A DNA stretch of 64,000 nucleotides from Sphingomonas palustris (GTDB lineage: Bacteria > Pseudomonadota > Alphaproteobacteria > Sphingomonadales > Sphingomonadaceae). Positions 8,186 to 16,307 of the stretch are shown in pieces. Where the stretch lies: positions 62,001 through 126,000 of the forward strand of contig JAMFSI010000110.1 of assembly GCA_026225215.1 (NCBI GenBank). Direction: 5' to 3'. Position numbers and translations under genes: made by a program. Each line of letters opens with the position of its first letter. The stretch's first letter is position 1. The notes below the pieces were generated by a model. That model ran no database searches and had not been told where the DNA came from. It worked only from the letters and a program-made list of their open reading frames with translations.

Positions 8186-9417
8186 CCGAAGATTCTCCTG
8201 GTCCGCTCGATGCCGCGCAGCAGCGCGGCGATATCGCTTTCATCATTGTACAGGCCGAAACTGGCGCGCGCGGTGGCCGGCACGCCGAGGTGCTCCATCA
8301 GCGGCTGGGCACAGTGATGCCCGGCGCGGATAGCGACGTTTTCCTCATCCAATATAGTGCCGAGATCGTGTGGATGCACCCCGTCGAGCGCGAAACTGAC
8401 GATCCCCGCCGAAGCCTCGGGCCCAAACAGCGTGATGCGGTTAGTGGCGGCAAGCTGCTCGCGCAATTGCCGCAGCAGCGCCGCCTCATGCGCATGGATC
8501 GCCGGCAGGCCGATCGCTTCGACATAATCGATCGCGGCGGCGAGCGCGATCGCCTCGACGATCGCCAGGGTGCCTGCCTCGAAGCGCTGTGGCGGCGGGG
8601 CGTAAGTGGTCTTGGCGAAGGTCACGCGGTCGATCATCGAGCCGCCCCCTTGCCACGGCGGCATGGCCTCAAGAATTTCGGCACGCGCCCACAGCGCGCC
8701 GATTCCGGTCGGACCGTAGAGCTTATGCGCGGAAAAGGCGTAGAAATCGCAGCCGATAGCGGCGACATCGACGGGCAGTCGCGGCACTGCCTGGCAGCCA
8801 TCGAGCAGCAGCTTGGCACCTACGCCATGCGCCAGCGCGGCGGCGCGGGGCGCGTCGAGGATCGAGCCCAACACGTTCGAGACATGCGCGAACGCGACCA
8901 GCTTGTGAGCGGGGGTCAGCATTTGCTCAGCAGCGTCAAGATCGATCTGACCATCCTCGGTCAGCGGGCAGACGTCGATTTCGATACCGATCCGATCGCG
9001 GAGCAATTGCCACGGGACGATGTTGGAATGATGTTCCAGCACCGAGAGCAGCACGCGATCACCGGCTTTGAGATGCGTGGCGCCCCAGCTTTGCGCGACG
9101 AGATTGATCGCCTCGGTGGCGCCGCGCGTGAATACGATCTCATCCGCCGTGCCGCCGATGAATTGCGCAACGCGGCGCCGTGCGGCCTCATAGGCCAGCG
9201 TCATGTCTGCCGAACGGGAGTAAACGCCGCGATGCACGGTGGCGTAATCCGCGCCCATCGCCCGCGCCATGGCGTCGATCACCACTTGGGGCTTTTGCGC
9301 GGTGGCGCCGCTATCGAGGTAATGCCACGGCGTGCCCTCGCGCGTGTACATGCCCGGAAAATCTGCGCGCAGATCGGGGCGGATCCCAGTCTCGAAACTT
9401 ATAATTTCGGCATTCAT
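8182..9417 (-). CDS. sufS: Cysteine desulfurase SufS
   Basis: PLP enzyme that takes sulfur from cysteine as a persulfide for cluster assembly. 411 aa from the ATG at 9417, which overlaps the sufD stop by 4 nt; longer frames give only arginine-rich extensions. The PLP lysine is in FSAHKLYGPTGIG, and the catalytic Cys is in RAGHHCAQPLM near residue 360, the SufS (group II) motif. HRGVYSRSADMT and TRGATEAINLVAQ are further family blocks. No SufE gene is seen in this operon. Confidence 0.95.
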   Translation of the reverse strand: MNAEIISFETGIRPDLRADFPGMYTREGTPWHYLDSGATAQKPQVVIDAMARAMGADYATVHRGVYSRSADMTLAYEAARRRVAQFIGGTADEIVFTRGATEAINLVAQSWGATHLKAGDRVLLSVLEHHSNIVPWQLLRDRIGIEIDVCPLTEDGQIDLDAAEQMLTPAHKLVAFAHVSNVLGSILDAPRAAALAHGVGAKLLLDGCQAVPRLPVDVAAIGCDFYAFSAHKLYGPTGIGALWARAEILEAMPPWQGGGSMIDRVTFAKTTYAPPPQRFEAGTLAIVEAIALAAAIDYVEAIGLPAIHAHEAALLRQLREQLAATNRITLFGPEASAGIVSFALDGVHPHDLGTILDEENVAIRAGHHCAQPLMEHLGVPATARASFGLYNDESDIAALLRGIERTRRIFG

Positions 9418-10148
9418 AATATGCTCTCCAACCGGTCGAGCGCCTCGCCCAGCAGGCGCTCTTCGTCGGGTGCGCCGACGAAAGCCTCGGCGATAAAGGC
9501 ATGGAGCATCAGCTTGCGCGCCGTCGCCGGCGGAAGTCCGCGCGAGGCGAGGTAGAATAGCGCCGCCGCGTCCAGTTCGCCGACCGCGCAGCCATGCGCG
9601 CATTTGACATCGTCGGCGTAGATTTCCAACTCGGGCTTAGCGTTGGCGGTCGCAGTGCGATCGAGCAACATCGCCCGCACCGATTGCGCGGCATCGGTGC
9701 CATTAGCGCCGCGCGCCACTGCGACCTTGCCGAGATAAGTGCCGGTGGCCTGGTTCGCCAGCACCGAGCGGATGATCTGGCGGCTGATCGCATCGGGAGC
9801 ATCATGCGCCACCTCGGTGACGATCTCCAAGGTCTGGCCACCACCGCCGATCTGCGCCGCGCCCAGCGTAAATTGCGCGCCCGCGCCCAGCCGCGCCTCG
9901 ACCGTAATTCGCCCGAACGCCGAGCCGGCGTTGAGGATACGCACGTCGCAGGAAGCGCCCGCCGCCAGTGTGATCACCAGATGCCGCGCGGTGGGCTGCG
10001 CTTCGGTCAGGACGATGGCTTGCGCCACAGTATCGCCCGCCGCCACGCTGACCATCTCGCGCGCCACGGGCCACACGCCCGCCAGCGCATCAAGGTCCGA
10101 ATAGCGGAACGCCTCGGCCTTGCGGGTGGGGAGCGCCAGCGCGTTCAC
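9414..10148 (-). CDS. sufD: SufD scaffold subunit (short form)
   Basis: Partner of SufB and SufC in the SufBC2D scaffold. 244 aa, much shorter than the roughly 420-aa enterobacterial SufD but usual for sphingomonads. It shows the SUFBD beta-helix signature towards the C-terminus (IYADDVKCAHGCAVGELD). It starts with GTG at 10148, overlapping the sufC stop (GTGA). Confidence 0.92.
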   Translation of the reverse strand: MNALALPTRKAEAFRYSDLDALAGVWPVAREMVSVAAGDTVAQAIVLTEAQPTARHLVITLAAGASCDVRILNAGSAFGRITVEARLGAGAQFTLGAAQIGGGGQTLEIVTEVAHDAPDAISRQIIRSVLANQATGTYLGKVAVARGANGTDAAQSVRAMLLDRTATANAKPELEIYADDVKCAHGCAVGELDAAALFYLASRGLPPATARKLMLHAFIAEAFVGAPDEERLLGEALDRLESIL

Positions 10149-10888
10149 GCCGCTACCGCCTCGTAACCCTCGTCTTCAAGCTGGCGCGCCAGTTCCGGTC
10201 CGCCGCTTTTGACGATGCGCCCGCCCGCCAGCACATGGACGAAATCGGGCCGAACATAATCGAGTAGCCGCTGATAATGGGTGATCAGCAGCACCGCCTT
10301 GTCGGGCTTGCGCATGATCGCATTGATTCCTTCGCCGCAGATGCGCAACGCGTCGATGTCGAGCCCGCTGTCGGTCTCGTCGAGGATCGCCAGCCTGGGA
10401 TCGAGAATGCCCATCTGCACCATCTCGGCGCGCTTCTTTTCGCCGCCTGAGAAGCCGACGTTCACCGGGCGCTTGAGCATCTCCATATCCAGCTTGAGCA
10501 ACGCGGCTTTCTCGCGCGCCAGCTTGAGGAATTCGCCGCCCGACAGCGGCTTTTCACCGCGCACCATGCGCTGGGCGTTTGCCGCCTCGCGCAGGAATTG
10601 GACGAAGGACACGCCGGGGATCTCGACCGGATATTGGAAACCGAGGAACAGCCCCGCAGCCGCGCGTTCATGGGGGGCGAGGGCGAGAAGGTCCTGTCCG
10701 ACGAACTCCACCGTGCCACCGGTGACTTCATAACCGGGACGTCCGCCCAGCGTGTAGCCGAGCGTGGACTTGCCGGCGCCGTTCGGCCCCATGATCGCAT
10801 GAATTTCGCCCGCGTTGATGGTGAGCGACAGGCCCTTGAGGATGGGCTTGTCGGCGACGGTGGCGTGAAGGTTATGGATTTGGAGCAT
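10145..10888 (-). CDS. sufC: Fe-S assembly ATPase SufC
   Basis: ABC-type ATPase of the SufBC2D scaffold. 247 aa with Walker A GPNGAGKSTLGYTLGG, Q-loop region LFLGFQYPVEIPGVS, signature FSGGEKKRAEMVQ and Walker B AILDETDSGLD, the SufC-specific forms. Its ATG at 10888 overlaps the stop codon of the inserted DUF559 gene (TAATG), so translation may be coupled to it. Confidence 0.95.
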   Translation of the reverse strand: MLQIHNLHATVADKPILKGLSLTINAGEIHAIMGPNGAGKSTLGYTLGGRPGYEVTGGTVEFVGQDLLALAPHERAAAGLFLGFQYPVEIPGVSFVQFLREAANAQRMVRGEKPLSGGEFLKLAREKAALLKLDMEMLKRPVNVGFSGGEKKRAEMVQMGILDPRLAILDETDSGLDIDALRICGEGINAIMRKPDKAVLLITHYQRLLDYVRPDFVHVLAGGRIVKSGGPELARQLEDEGYEAVAA

Positions 10889-11394
10889 TACAAGCTTTCG
10901 CGCGAAAGGTGGCTAAGTGAAAGCCCCTCCCCTTCAGGGGAGGGGTTGAGGTGGGGCCTATCCCAGCGGCTCGACGCCTCATTCAAAGCACCCAGAATGA
11001 AACTCAAAACCCCATCCAGGTTGCTCATCACGTCGCGGTTTGTCACTCGCAGAACACGGAAGCCGTAATCCGTCAGCGTCTTATCGCGCCGCCGATCCTG
11101 CTCCGCGTCATGCGTGTCGCCATCGACTTCAACGATCAGCGCCCTCTTCGGGCACAAAAAGTCAGCGATATAAGGCCCGACTACTGCTTGGCGGCGAAAC
11201 TTATGCCCGGCTAACTGCCCATTCGACAGCACGCGCCACAAGCGTTTCTCCGGTTCAGCGGGATTGCGACGCATGTCGGAGGCTCGTTTGTGCAATTCAG
11301 CAAGGAACTCAGCCGAGAGGCCCCACCCCCGACCCCTCCCCTGAAGGGGAGGGGAGTTGAGACGCCGCGCGTCTTGTTGGGGGGAGAGGTTCAT
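10888..11394 (-). CDS. DUF559 endonuclease-like protein inserted between sufB and sufC
   Basis: A 168-aa protein with a DUF559 (Vsr/restriction-endonuclease-like) core: [55 protein letters not shown] and [16 protein letters not shown]. The D, E/V/D and Q/D-rich residues fit a PD-(D/E)XK nuclease. It is embedded in a palindromic element whose two arms encode its N- and C-termini ([14 protein letters not shown] and [11 protein letters not shown]). The start at 11394 overlaps the sufB stop (ATGA), and the stop overlaps the sufC start. An internal ATG at 11274 would give the core alone. It is not part of known SUF systems; its role is probably linked to mobility of the element. Confidence 0.85.
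   Translation of the reverse strand: MNLSPQQDARRLNSPPLQGRGRGWGLSAEFLAELHKRASDMRRNPAEPEKRLWRVLSNGQLAGHKFRRQAVVGPYIADFLCPKRALIVEVDGDTHDAEQDRRRDKTLTDYGFRVLRVTNRDVMSNLDGVLSFILGALNEASSRWDRPHLNPSPEGEGLSLSHLSRESL
10921..11357. mobile_element. Palindromic mobile element carrying DUF559 within the suf operon
   Basis: The DUF559 core is bracketed by inverted arms at 10923-10957 and 11318-11354. Each contains the palindrome CCCCTCCCCTTCAGGGG or its complement, plus a GAGGCCCCACCCCC block. The same two arms, nearly identical and in the same order, frame a short loop inside ileS at 18317-18418. I infer that this is the nuclease-bearing version of the element and that the ileS copy is a deletion derivative. 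No target duplication could be confirmed by eye. Confidence 0.65.
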
Positions 11395-12872
11395 CCGACT
11401 GAGCCTTCCAAACTGATCCCCAACAGTTTCTGAGCTTCGACCGCAAACTCCATCGGCAACTGCTGCAGCACCTCTTTCGCAAAGCCATTCACAATCAGCG
11501 CCACCGCCGCTTCCTGGTCGAGCCCGCGCTGCATCGCATAAAACAGCTGATCATCGCTGATCTTGCTGGTGGTCGCTTCATGCTCGATCTGGGCGCTGGG
11601 ATTGCGCACTTCGATATAGGGCACGGTATGCGCGCCGCAGTCGCCGCCCAGCAGCAGCGAATCGCATTGAGTGAAATTGCGCACGCCCTCGGCACCCGCC
11701 GCCACGCGCACCAGCCCGCGATAGGTATTGTTCGAGCGGCCGGCGCTGATCCCCTTCGAGATGATGGTGGAGCGGGTGCCGCGTGCATTGTGGATCATCT
11801 TGGTGCCGGTATCGGCCTGCTGATAATTGTTAGTCACCGCCACCGAGTAGAATTCGCCGACCGAATCCTCGCCATTGAGCACGCAGCTCGGGTATTTCCA
11901 GGTCACCGCGCTGCCGGTTTCGACCTGCGTCCAGCTGACTTTGCTCCGCGCGCCCTGGCACAGCGCGCGCTTGGTGACGAAATTATAGATCCCGCCCTTA
12001 CCCTGGGCATCGCCCGGATACCAATTCTGCACAGTGGAATATTTGATCTCGGCATCGTCCAGCGCCACCAGCTCGACCACGGCGGCGTGAAGTTGGTTTT
12101 CATCGCGCTGCGGCGCGGTGCAGCCTTCGAGGTAGGAGACATAGGCGCCCTTGTCGGCGACGATCAGCGTCCGCTCGAACTGCCCGGTGTTCTGGGCATT
12201 GATGCGAAAATAGGTCGACAGCTCCATCGGGCAGCGCACGCCCTCGGGAATATAAACGAAGGTGCCGTCCGAAAACACCGCGCAATTCAAGGCGCTGAAG
12301 TAATTGTCATGCATCGGCACGACCCGGCCGAGCCAGCGCCGCACCAGCTCGGGATATTCGCGGATCGCCTCGGAAATACTGCGGAAGATCACCCCCGCCG
12401 CCTCCAGCTCCTTGCGGAAGGTGGTCGCCACCGACACCGAATCGAACACCGCATCCACCGCCACCCGGCGCGCACCCTCGACCCCGGCGAGCACTTTCTG
12501 CTCCTCGATCGGAATGCCCAGCTTCTCGTAAACGCGCAGGATCTCGGGATCGACCTCGTCGAGACTGCCCAATTCCTTCTTCGCCTTGGGCGCGGCGTAG
12601 TAATAAGCGGCCTGATAATCGATCGGCGGCACCGACAGCTTCGCCCAGTCCGGCGTTTCCATGGTCAGCCAATAGCGATAGGCCTTCAGCCGCCACTCCA
12701 GCATCCATTCGGGCTCGTTCTTCTTGCCCGAAATATAGCGCACGGTGTCTTCGGACAGCCCTTTGGGCCCGAATTCCTGCTCGATATCCGAAGACCAGCC
12801 ATGCTCGTAATCGGCGACCTTGGCGGCGGCATCGATCGCGGCCTGGTCCTTGACGGCGATTTGTTCGTTCAT
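11391..12872 (-). CDS. sufB: Fe-S assembly scaffold SufB
   Basis: Large subunit of the SufBC2D scaffold on which clusters are built. 493 aa from the ATG at 12872 ([14 protein letters not shown]). Family blocks are visible: [64 protein letters not shown], and the C-terminal [16 protein letters not shown]. The start overlaps the Rrf2-regulator stop by 4 nt. The stop overlaps the inserted DUF559 gene. Residues such as the Cys in YLEGCTAP are conserved. Confidence 0.96.
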   Translation of the reverse strand: MNEQIAVKDQAAIDAAAKVADYEHGWSSDIEQEFGPKGLSEDTVRYISGKKNEPEWMLEWRLKAYRYWLTMETPDWAKLSVPPIDYQAAYYYAAPKAKKELGSLDEVDPEILRVYEKLGIPIEEQKVLAGVEGARRVAVDAVFDSVSVATTFRKELEAAGVIFRSISEAIREYPELVRRWLGRVVPMHDNYFSALNCAVFSDGTFVYIPEGVRCPMELSTYFRINAQNTGQFERTLIVADKGAYVSYLEGCTAPQRDENQLHAAVVELVALDDAEIKYSTVQNWYPGDAQGKGGIYNFVTKRALCQGARSKVSWTQVETGSAVTWKYPSCVLNGEDSVGEFYSVAVTNNYQQADTGTKMIHNARGTRSTIISKGISAGRSNNTYRGLVRVAAGAEGVRNFTQCDSLLLGGDCGAHTVPYIEVRNPSAQIEHEATTSKISDDQLFYAMQRGLDQEAAVALIVNGFAKEVLQQLPMEFAVEAQKLLGISLEGSVG

Positions 12873-13294
12873 AGCGCTGGTTCCGCTGCATGGGGCTGGG
12901 TAAGCTGGGTCAGCGACACTTGCGCCAAAGCCCCGCGCACCGCCTGATTCACTTGCGGCCATTGCGGTCGCAGCTGGCAAGCCGCCTCCAGCGTGCAATC
13001 ATGCCGACCGCCGTCGCCGCAGCTGGTCATGGCGATCGGCCCCTCGACCGCTTCGATGATATCCGCGAGCGAAATCGCCGCCGCCGGTCGCGCCAGGCGC
13101 AAGCCGCCGCCGATCCCGCGCGTCGATTTGAGCAGCCCCGCCGCCGTCAAGCGACTGACCAGCTTCTGGACCGTCGGCGCGGGCAGACCCGTCTCCTGCG
13201 CCAACTGCCCGGCATTTACGCGACTCGCCCCGCAATGGCGCGCGGCGGCGCTCATCGTCACGACAGCATAGTCGGCCATACTCGATAGGCGCAT
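12869..13294 (-). CDS. Rrf2/IscR-family Fe-S-responsive regulator of the suf operon
   Basis: Probable transcription regulator that senses Fe-S status and controls the operon it heads. 141 aa from the ATG at 13294 ([14 protein letters not shown]). The winged-helix N-terminus is typical of Rrf2, with [20 protein letters not shown] as recognition helix region. The three cluster-ligand cysteines occur in [20 protein letters not shown] perfect 9-bp inverted repeat lies 30-55 nt upstream. It is translationally coupled to sufB. SufR, RirA and IscR are close alternatives within the family. Confidence 0.9.
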   Translation of the reverse strand: MRLSSMADYAVVTMSAAARHCGASRVNAGQLAQETGLPAPTVQKLVSRLTAAGLLKSTRGIGGGLRLARPAAAISLADIIEAVEGPIAMTSCGDGGRHDCTLEAACQLRPQWPQVNQAVRGALAQVSLTQLTQPHAAEPAL

Positions 13295-13324
13295 GCGCAA
13301 AACCTCGGGAAAGGGCGAATCTCA

Positions 13325-13349
13325 AAATCAGATGGAATTGATCTGATTT
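13325..13349 (-). promoter_or_regulatory. Candidate Rrf2 operator upstream of the suf operon
   Basis: AAATCAGAT (13325-13333) and ATCTGATTT (13341-13349) are perfect inverted half-sites separated by 7 nt, located 31-55 nt upstream of the regulator start. The size and A/T-rich dyad suit a dimeric Rrf2 protein, giving autoregulation of the suf operon. Binding is inferred. Confidence 0.65.
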
Positions 13350-13408
13350 ATGTAGGGGGATGAGGCGGCGGATGCAAGGGCGTTACCGCGCAACCGCTCC
13401 CGTTCGAG

Positions 13409-13843
13409 CTATTTCTGGCGCAGCGCCGCCACGCAAGCCGCGCGATCGACATCGCGACCATCCGACCTCCGCGCATCGACGTAGCTGGCTTCGGGCTCCT
13501 CGCCAGCAGCGGCGGGGTAAAGATAGATGTCGAGCACGCAGGCGGTACCGGTGAATTGCAGCTTGCGCGCATCCCCCTCAATGACGTCGAGGCGTGGCGT
13601 CCCGAATTCTCGGGTCAGTTGCGAACGGGTCGCGCCAATCACCCCTTCGACGCCGGGCAGGTTCTGAATGTGCAAGCCGGGGACGGTGTGATGCAATTGC
13701 GGTGGCGGCGCCAGGTGACTGACGCGGCTGGGCGGCGGCGCGGTGCCGATGCTCTGCACAGCCTCGCCGGTTCCGCCGCAGGCCGACAGCAAACCCAGCG
13801 CGCCGGGCAGCAGCAGTTTGAGCAGAAACCGGTTCGCTTGCAT
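13409..13843 (-). CDS. Small putative lipoprotein of unknown function
   Basis: From the ATG at 13843 a 144-aa protein starts with a lipoprotein signal (LLLPGALGLLSAC, Cys near residue 22), followed by a Ser/Pro-rich linker and a small domain. That domain contains IQNLPGVEGVIGATRSQL and TREFGTPRLDVIEGDARKLQF, an SmpA/OmlA-like or peptidyl-fold pattern. I do not recognise a specific family. It reads towards the suf operon and is divergent from the PfkB kinase gene. The frame upstream of 13843 is basic and not signal-like, so it was not used. Confidence 0.75.
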   Translation of the reverse strand: MQANRFLLKLLLPGALGLLSACGGTGEAVQSIGTAPPPSRVSHLAPPPQLHHTVPGLHIQNLPGVEGVIGATRSQLTREFGTPRLDVIEGDARKLQFTGTACVLDIYLYPAAAGEEPEASYVDARRSDGRDVDRAACVAALRQK

Positions 13844-13959
13844 CGAGGCGCCATCGCCGCGAGCGCGCCGCGTGTCAACGGCGCCTTGCTCGGCTCGGCG
13901 CGATTGGCTAGGCGCCCAGTCTGTCATTCGCCCTATCCATCGTCACGCAAAGGTCCAAC

Positions 13960-14946
13960 ATGTCCCAACCCCGCTTCGATGTTATCGCCATCGGCAATGC
14001 CATCGTCGATGTCATGGCGCCTTGCGAAGATGCGTTGATCGAGCAGCTGGAGATGGCCAAGGGCGGCATGACCCTGATCGACACGCCGCGCGCTCATGCG
14101 CTCTACGAGGCGATGGGGCCTGCGCGCGAGATTTCGGGCGGCTCGGCAGCGAATACGCTGGCCGGGGTCGCCGCGCTGGGTGGCCATTGCGCCTTCATCG
14201 GCCAGGTCGCCGAAGACCAGCTCGGTGAAGTCTTCGCGCATGATATCCGCGCCGCCGGGGTCGCCTTCGTCACCCCGGCGCGGGGGAAAGACCTTTCCAC
14301 CGCGCGTTGCCTGATCTTCGTCACCCCCGATGGCCAGCGCACGATGAACACTTACCTCGGCGCCTCGCAATATCTGCCCGCTGCCGCGCTGGACGAAACG
14401 CTGATCGCGGATGCCGCAGTGCTTTATCTCGAAGGCTACCTCTGGGATCCGGAAGAACCGCGCCTCGCCATGCGCAAAGCCATCGCTGCGGCGCGCGGCG
14501 CCGGGCGCAAGGTGGCGTTCTCGCTATCCGACGCCTTCGTCATCGCCCGCTATGGCGACGATTTCCGCAGCTTGATCGCCGCAGGCGACATCGACCTGCT
14601 GTTCGCCAACGCCGACGAATTGGCCGCCCTGACCGGGCTTGACGATTTCGATGCCGGTATTGCCCAATTGGCGCCGCAAGTCCCAGTGCTGGTCGTAACC
14701 CGCGGCGCCTCGGGTGCGGTGGCCATAGCCGGCGGAGAACGCGCCGAGGTGCCCGCCGCGCCGGTCGTCCGCGTGATCGACACCACCGGCGCGGGCGATC
14801 TCTTTGCCGCCGGCTTCCTGTTCGGCCATGTGCGGGGCAAAGGGCTCGGGGAATGCCTGAAGCTGGGCGCGGCCTGCGCGGGCGAGATTATCTCGCATTA
14901 TGGCGCGAGGCCGGAGGCGGATTTGCGAGAACTTGTGAAAGGTTAA
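13960..14946 (+). CDS. PfkB-family carbohydrate/adenosine kinase
   Basis: Cytoplasmic ribokinase-superfamily kinase of 328 aa, phosphorylating a sugar or nucleoside with ATP. N-terminal substrate-binding blocks are IAIGNAIVDVMAPCED and EISGGSAANTLAGVAALGG. The catalytic signature VIDTTGAGDLFAAGFLFG near residue 270 contains the catalytic Asp. Alphaproteobacterial relatives are usually labelled adenosine kinase, which fits the sequence, but the substrate is not proven. Start ATG 13960 with AAAGG upstream. A perfect 18-bp palindrome follows the stop. Confidence 0.9.
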   Translation: MSQPRFDVIAIGNAIVDVMAPCEDALIEQLEMAKGGMTLIDTPRAHALYEAMGPAREISGGSAANTLAGVAALGGHCAFIGQVAEDQLGEVFAHDIRAAGVAFVTPARGKDLSTARCLIFVTPDGQRTMNTYLGASQYLPAAALDETLIADAAVLYLEGYLWDPEEPRLAMRKAIAAARGAGRKVAFSLSDAFVIARYGDDFRSLIAAGDIDLLFANADELAALTGLDDFDAGIAQLAPQVPVLVVTRGASGAVAIAGGERAEVPAAPVVRVIDTTGAGDLFAAGFLFGHVRGKGLGECLKLGAACAGEIISHYGARPEADLRELVKG

Positions 14947-14950
14947 GGTT

Positions 14951-15183
14951 CGAGGGCCATGGCCCTCGAGCTCCCGTTACTGTCCTGATCAGCGTGCTAC
15001 GCTGCCTTTGTTCTATCCCGCGAAGCGGCTATTCAGCCTGCGGCGCTGCGAGATTGCGCCACCCACGATCAACACACAACGCCGACAGTAACGGGGTCTG
15101 GGGGCGTAGCCGGATCAAACAGCCTGCCGGGGGCAGGCTGTCCGGCGGAGCCGGGCGCGCCAGCGCGCCCGTGGGGGCCCCAG
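14951..15183. repeat. Highly structured intergenic palindrome array
   Basis: The 268-nt gap after the kinase gene holds no convincing gene but several nested palindromes. 14951-14968 (CGAGGGCCATGGCCCTCG) is perfect. 14973-14984 and 15084-15095 are 12-bp inverted copies of CCCGTTACTGTC flanking about 100 nt. 15120-15140 forms AGCCTGCC/GGCAGGCT, and 15152-15171 forms CGGGCGCGC/GCGCGCCCG. The two last hairpins are enclosed by CTGGGG (15098) and CCCCAG (15178). It could be a decayed mobile element or a structured transcript end. Confidence 0.5.
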
Positions 15184-15214
15184 AGTCTATACCCTTGAAA
15201 CCTACCTTAACACC

Positions 15215-15625
15215 TCAGCCCGGTACTTGCGCCCGCGCTTCCCGGCCATCGCCTTGCGGTGCCGACAGGATGTCGCGGGTTACGGGGCCTTTGTCGGCGG
15301 TGTGGGTGTCGGGATCGCCAGCGGTGGAGCGGATGCTGGGGGCCGGGGCGCCGGCGTTGTTCAGCGCGCCCTTTTCAACGGCGCTGCGCGGGGCGGAGCC
15401 GCCGAACATCGCGTCGAGCGTGTCTTGCTGGCTGTTGCGTGCGGGGGATTGCGGGGCGCCGGCGGTGGGCGGCATCAGCGCGAAATCGGGGGGGATCACT
15501 AGCGGGGCCTGGCGTTGCACGGCGAATTCGTCGGGGCCGTAGGTGTGGAATATCCCGCCGTTGGCGCAGCCGTCCAGCGCGGCCGTGGTGGCGATCGCCA
15601 GGATAAGGGCGGTGATCTTGCGCAT
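15215..15625 (-). CDS. DUF3035-like small lipoprotein
   Basis: A 136-aa predicted lipoprotein (MRKITALILAIATTAALDGC, Cys20) with a mature part rich in Pro and Ala, including PLVIPPDFALMPPTAGAPQS, the hallmark of DUF3035 proteins that follow lspA in alphaproteobacteria. Function unknown; probably outer-membrane or cell-envelope associated. It starts 5 nt after the lspA stop, at the end of the gpmA-to-lspA gene series. Confidence 0.85.
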   Translation of the reverse strand: MRKITALILAIATTAALDGCANGGIFHTYGPDEFAVQRQAPLVIPPDFALMPPTAGAPQSPARNSQQDTLDAMFGGSAPRSAVEKGALNNAGAPAPSIRSTAGDPDTHTADKGPVTRDILSAPQGDGREARAQVPG

Positions 15626-15630
15626 GGTTG

Positions 15631-16143
15631 TCAGTTCTCCGGGCCGGATTCTAGAACCGGCATGTTGGCGCGCTTTTCGCGCGAAAGGAATGAGCGGGCA
15701 AGTATAATCAGGACGCCGATGGTGATCGCGGCATCGGCCAGATTGAAGATCAGGAACGGACGAAAGCTGCCGAAATGGAGATCGGCGTAATCGACGACAT
15801 AGCCCAGCGTCATGCGGTCGCGGATATTGCCGAGTGCGCCGCCCAGAACGAGGCCCAGCGCGGCGGTGTCGCCGGCGTGGCGCTCGCGTAACATCCAGAC
15901 CAATACGGTGATGGCGATGGCAGCGGTGAGCGCCACCAATAGCCAGCGCTGGGTATCGCTGCCGGCGTTGAGCAGACCGAGCGAGACGCCGGTATTTTCG
16001 GTGAAGGTGAAGTTGAAGATCGGCAGCAGGGTGATCTGACCGATGTCGCGCAGATTGAGCGGGCCGAGCATCGCCCATTTCACCGCCTGATCGGCGATGA
16101 AGGTGATGGCAGCGACGGCGAAGCCGATGAGGGGGGCGCGCAC
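15631..16143 (-). CDS. lspA: Lipoprotein signal peptidase (signal peptidase II)
   Basis: Inner-membrane aspartic protease that cleaves lipoprotein signal peptides after diacylglyceryl transfer. 170 aa with four hydrophobic helices. The two catalytic aspartates are in GGALGNIRDRMTLGYVVDY and FNLADAAITIGV; FTENTGVSLGLL is a family block. The start is GTG at 16143. It lies downstream of ileS, the common arrangement, but a palindromic element (16145-16292) fills the gap and may affect cotranscription. Confidence 0.94.
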   Translation of the reverse strand: MRAPLIGFAVAAITFIADQAVKWAMLGPLNLRDIGQITLLPIFNFTFTENTGVSLGLLNAGSDTQRWLLVALTAAIAITVLVWMLRERHAGDTAALGLVLGGALGNIRDRMTLGYVVDYADLHFGSFRPFLIFNLADAAITIGVLIILARSFLSREKRANMPVLESGPEN

Positions 16144-16144
16144 T

Positions 16145-16292
16145 TAAATCCTCCCCGGAACGGGGAGGGGGACCAGCGTAGCTGGTGGAGGGGCACAGGC
16201 GGCAAAGCGCGTACTTCGACCGGAGCGCGACCTCGATGGTGCCCCTCCACCACCCTGCGGGTGGTCCCCCTCCCCGTACCGGGGAGGATTTA
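16145..16292. mobile_element. MITE-like palindromic element between ileS and lspA
   Basis: A 148-bp element whose first and last 50 or so bases are inverted copies. The termini read TAAATCCTCCCC and GGGGAGGATTTA, with internal GGGGGACCA...TGGTCCCCC and GTGGAGGGGCAC/GTGCCCCTCCAC blocks. No gene inside. It shares termini with the element at 43990-44134. The compact ends and lack of coding capacity fit a non-autonomous transposable element. It could also act as a strong hairpin in the ileS-lspA transcript. Confidence 0.7.
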
Positions 16293-16307
16293 GCTGGGCG
16301 ATGGCAA

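Noticed and set aside
11580-12947. Long open frame antisense to sufB
   Set aside because: Covers a gene with unmistakable family motifs on the other strand; the antisense product has no recognisable domain.
16145-16292. CRISPR repeats or a phage attachment region
   Set aside because: There is a single two-armed palindrome without spacers, and no cas, integrase or phage genes are in the window.
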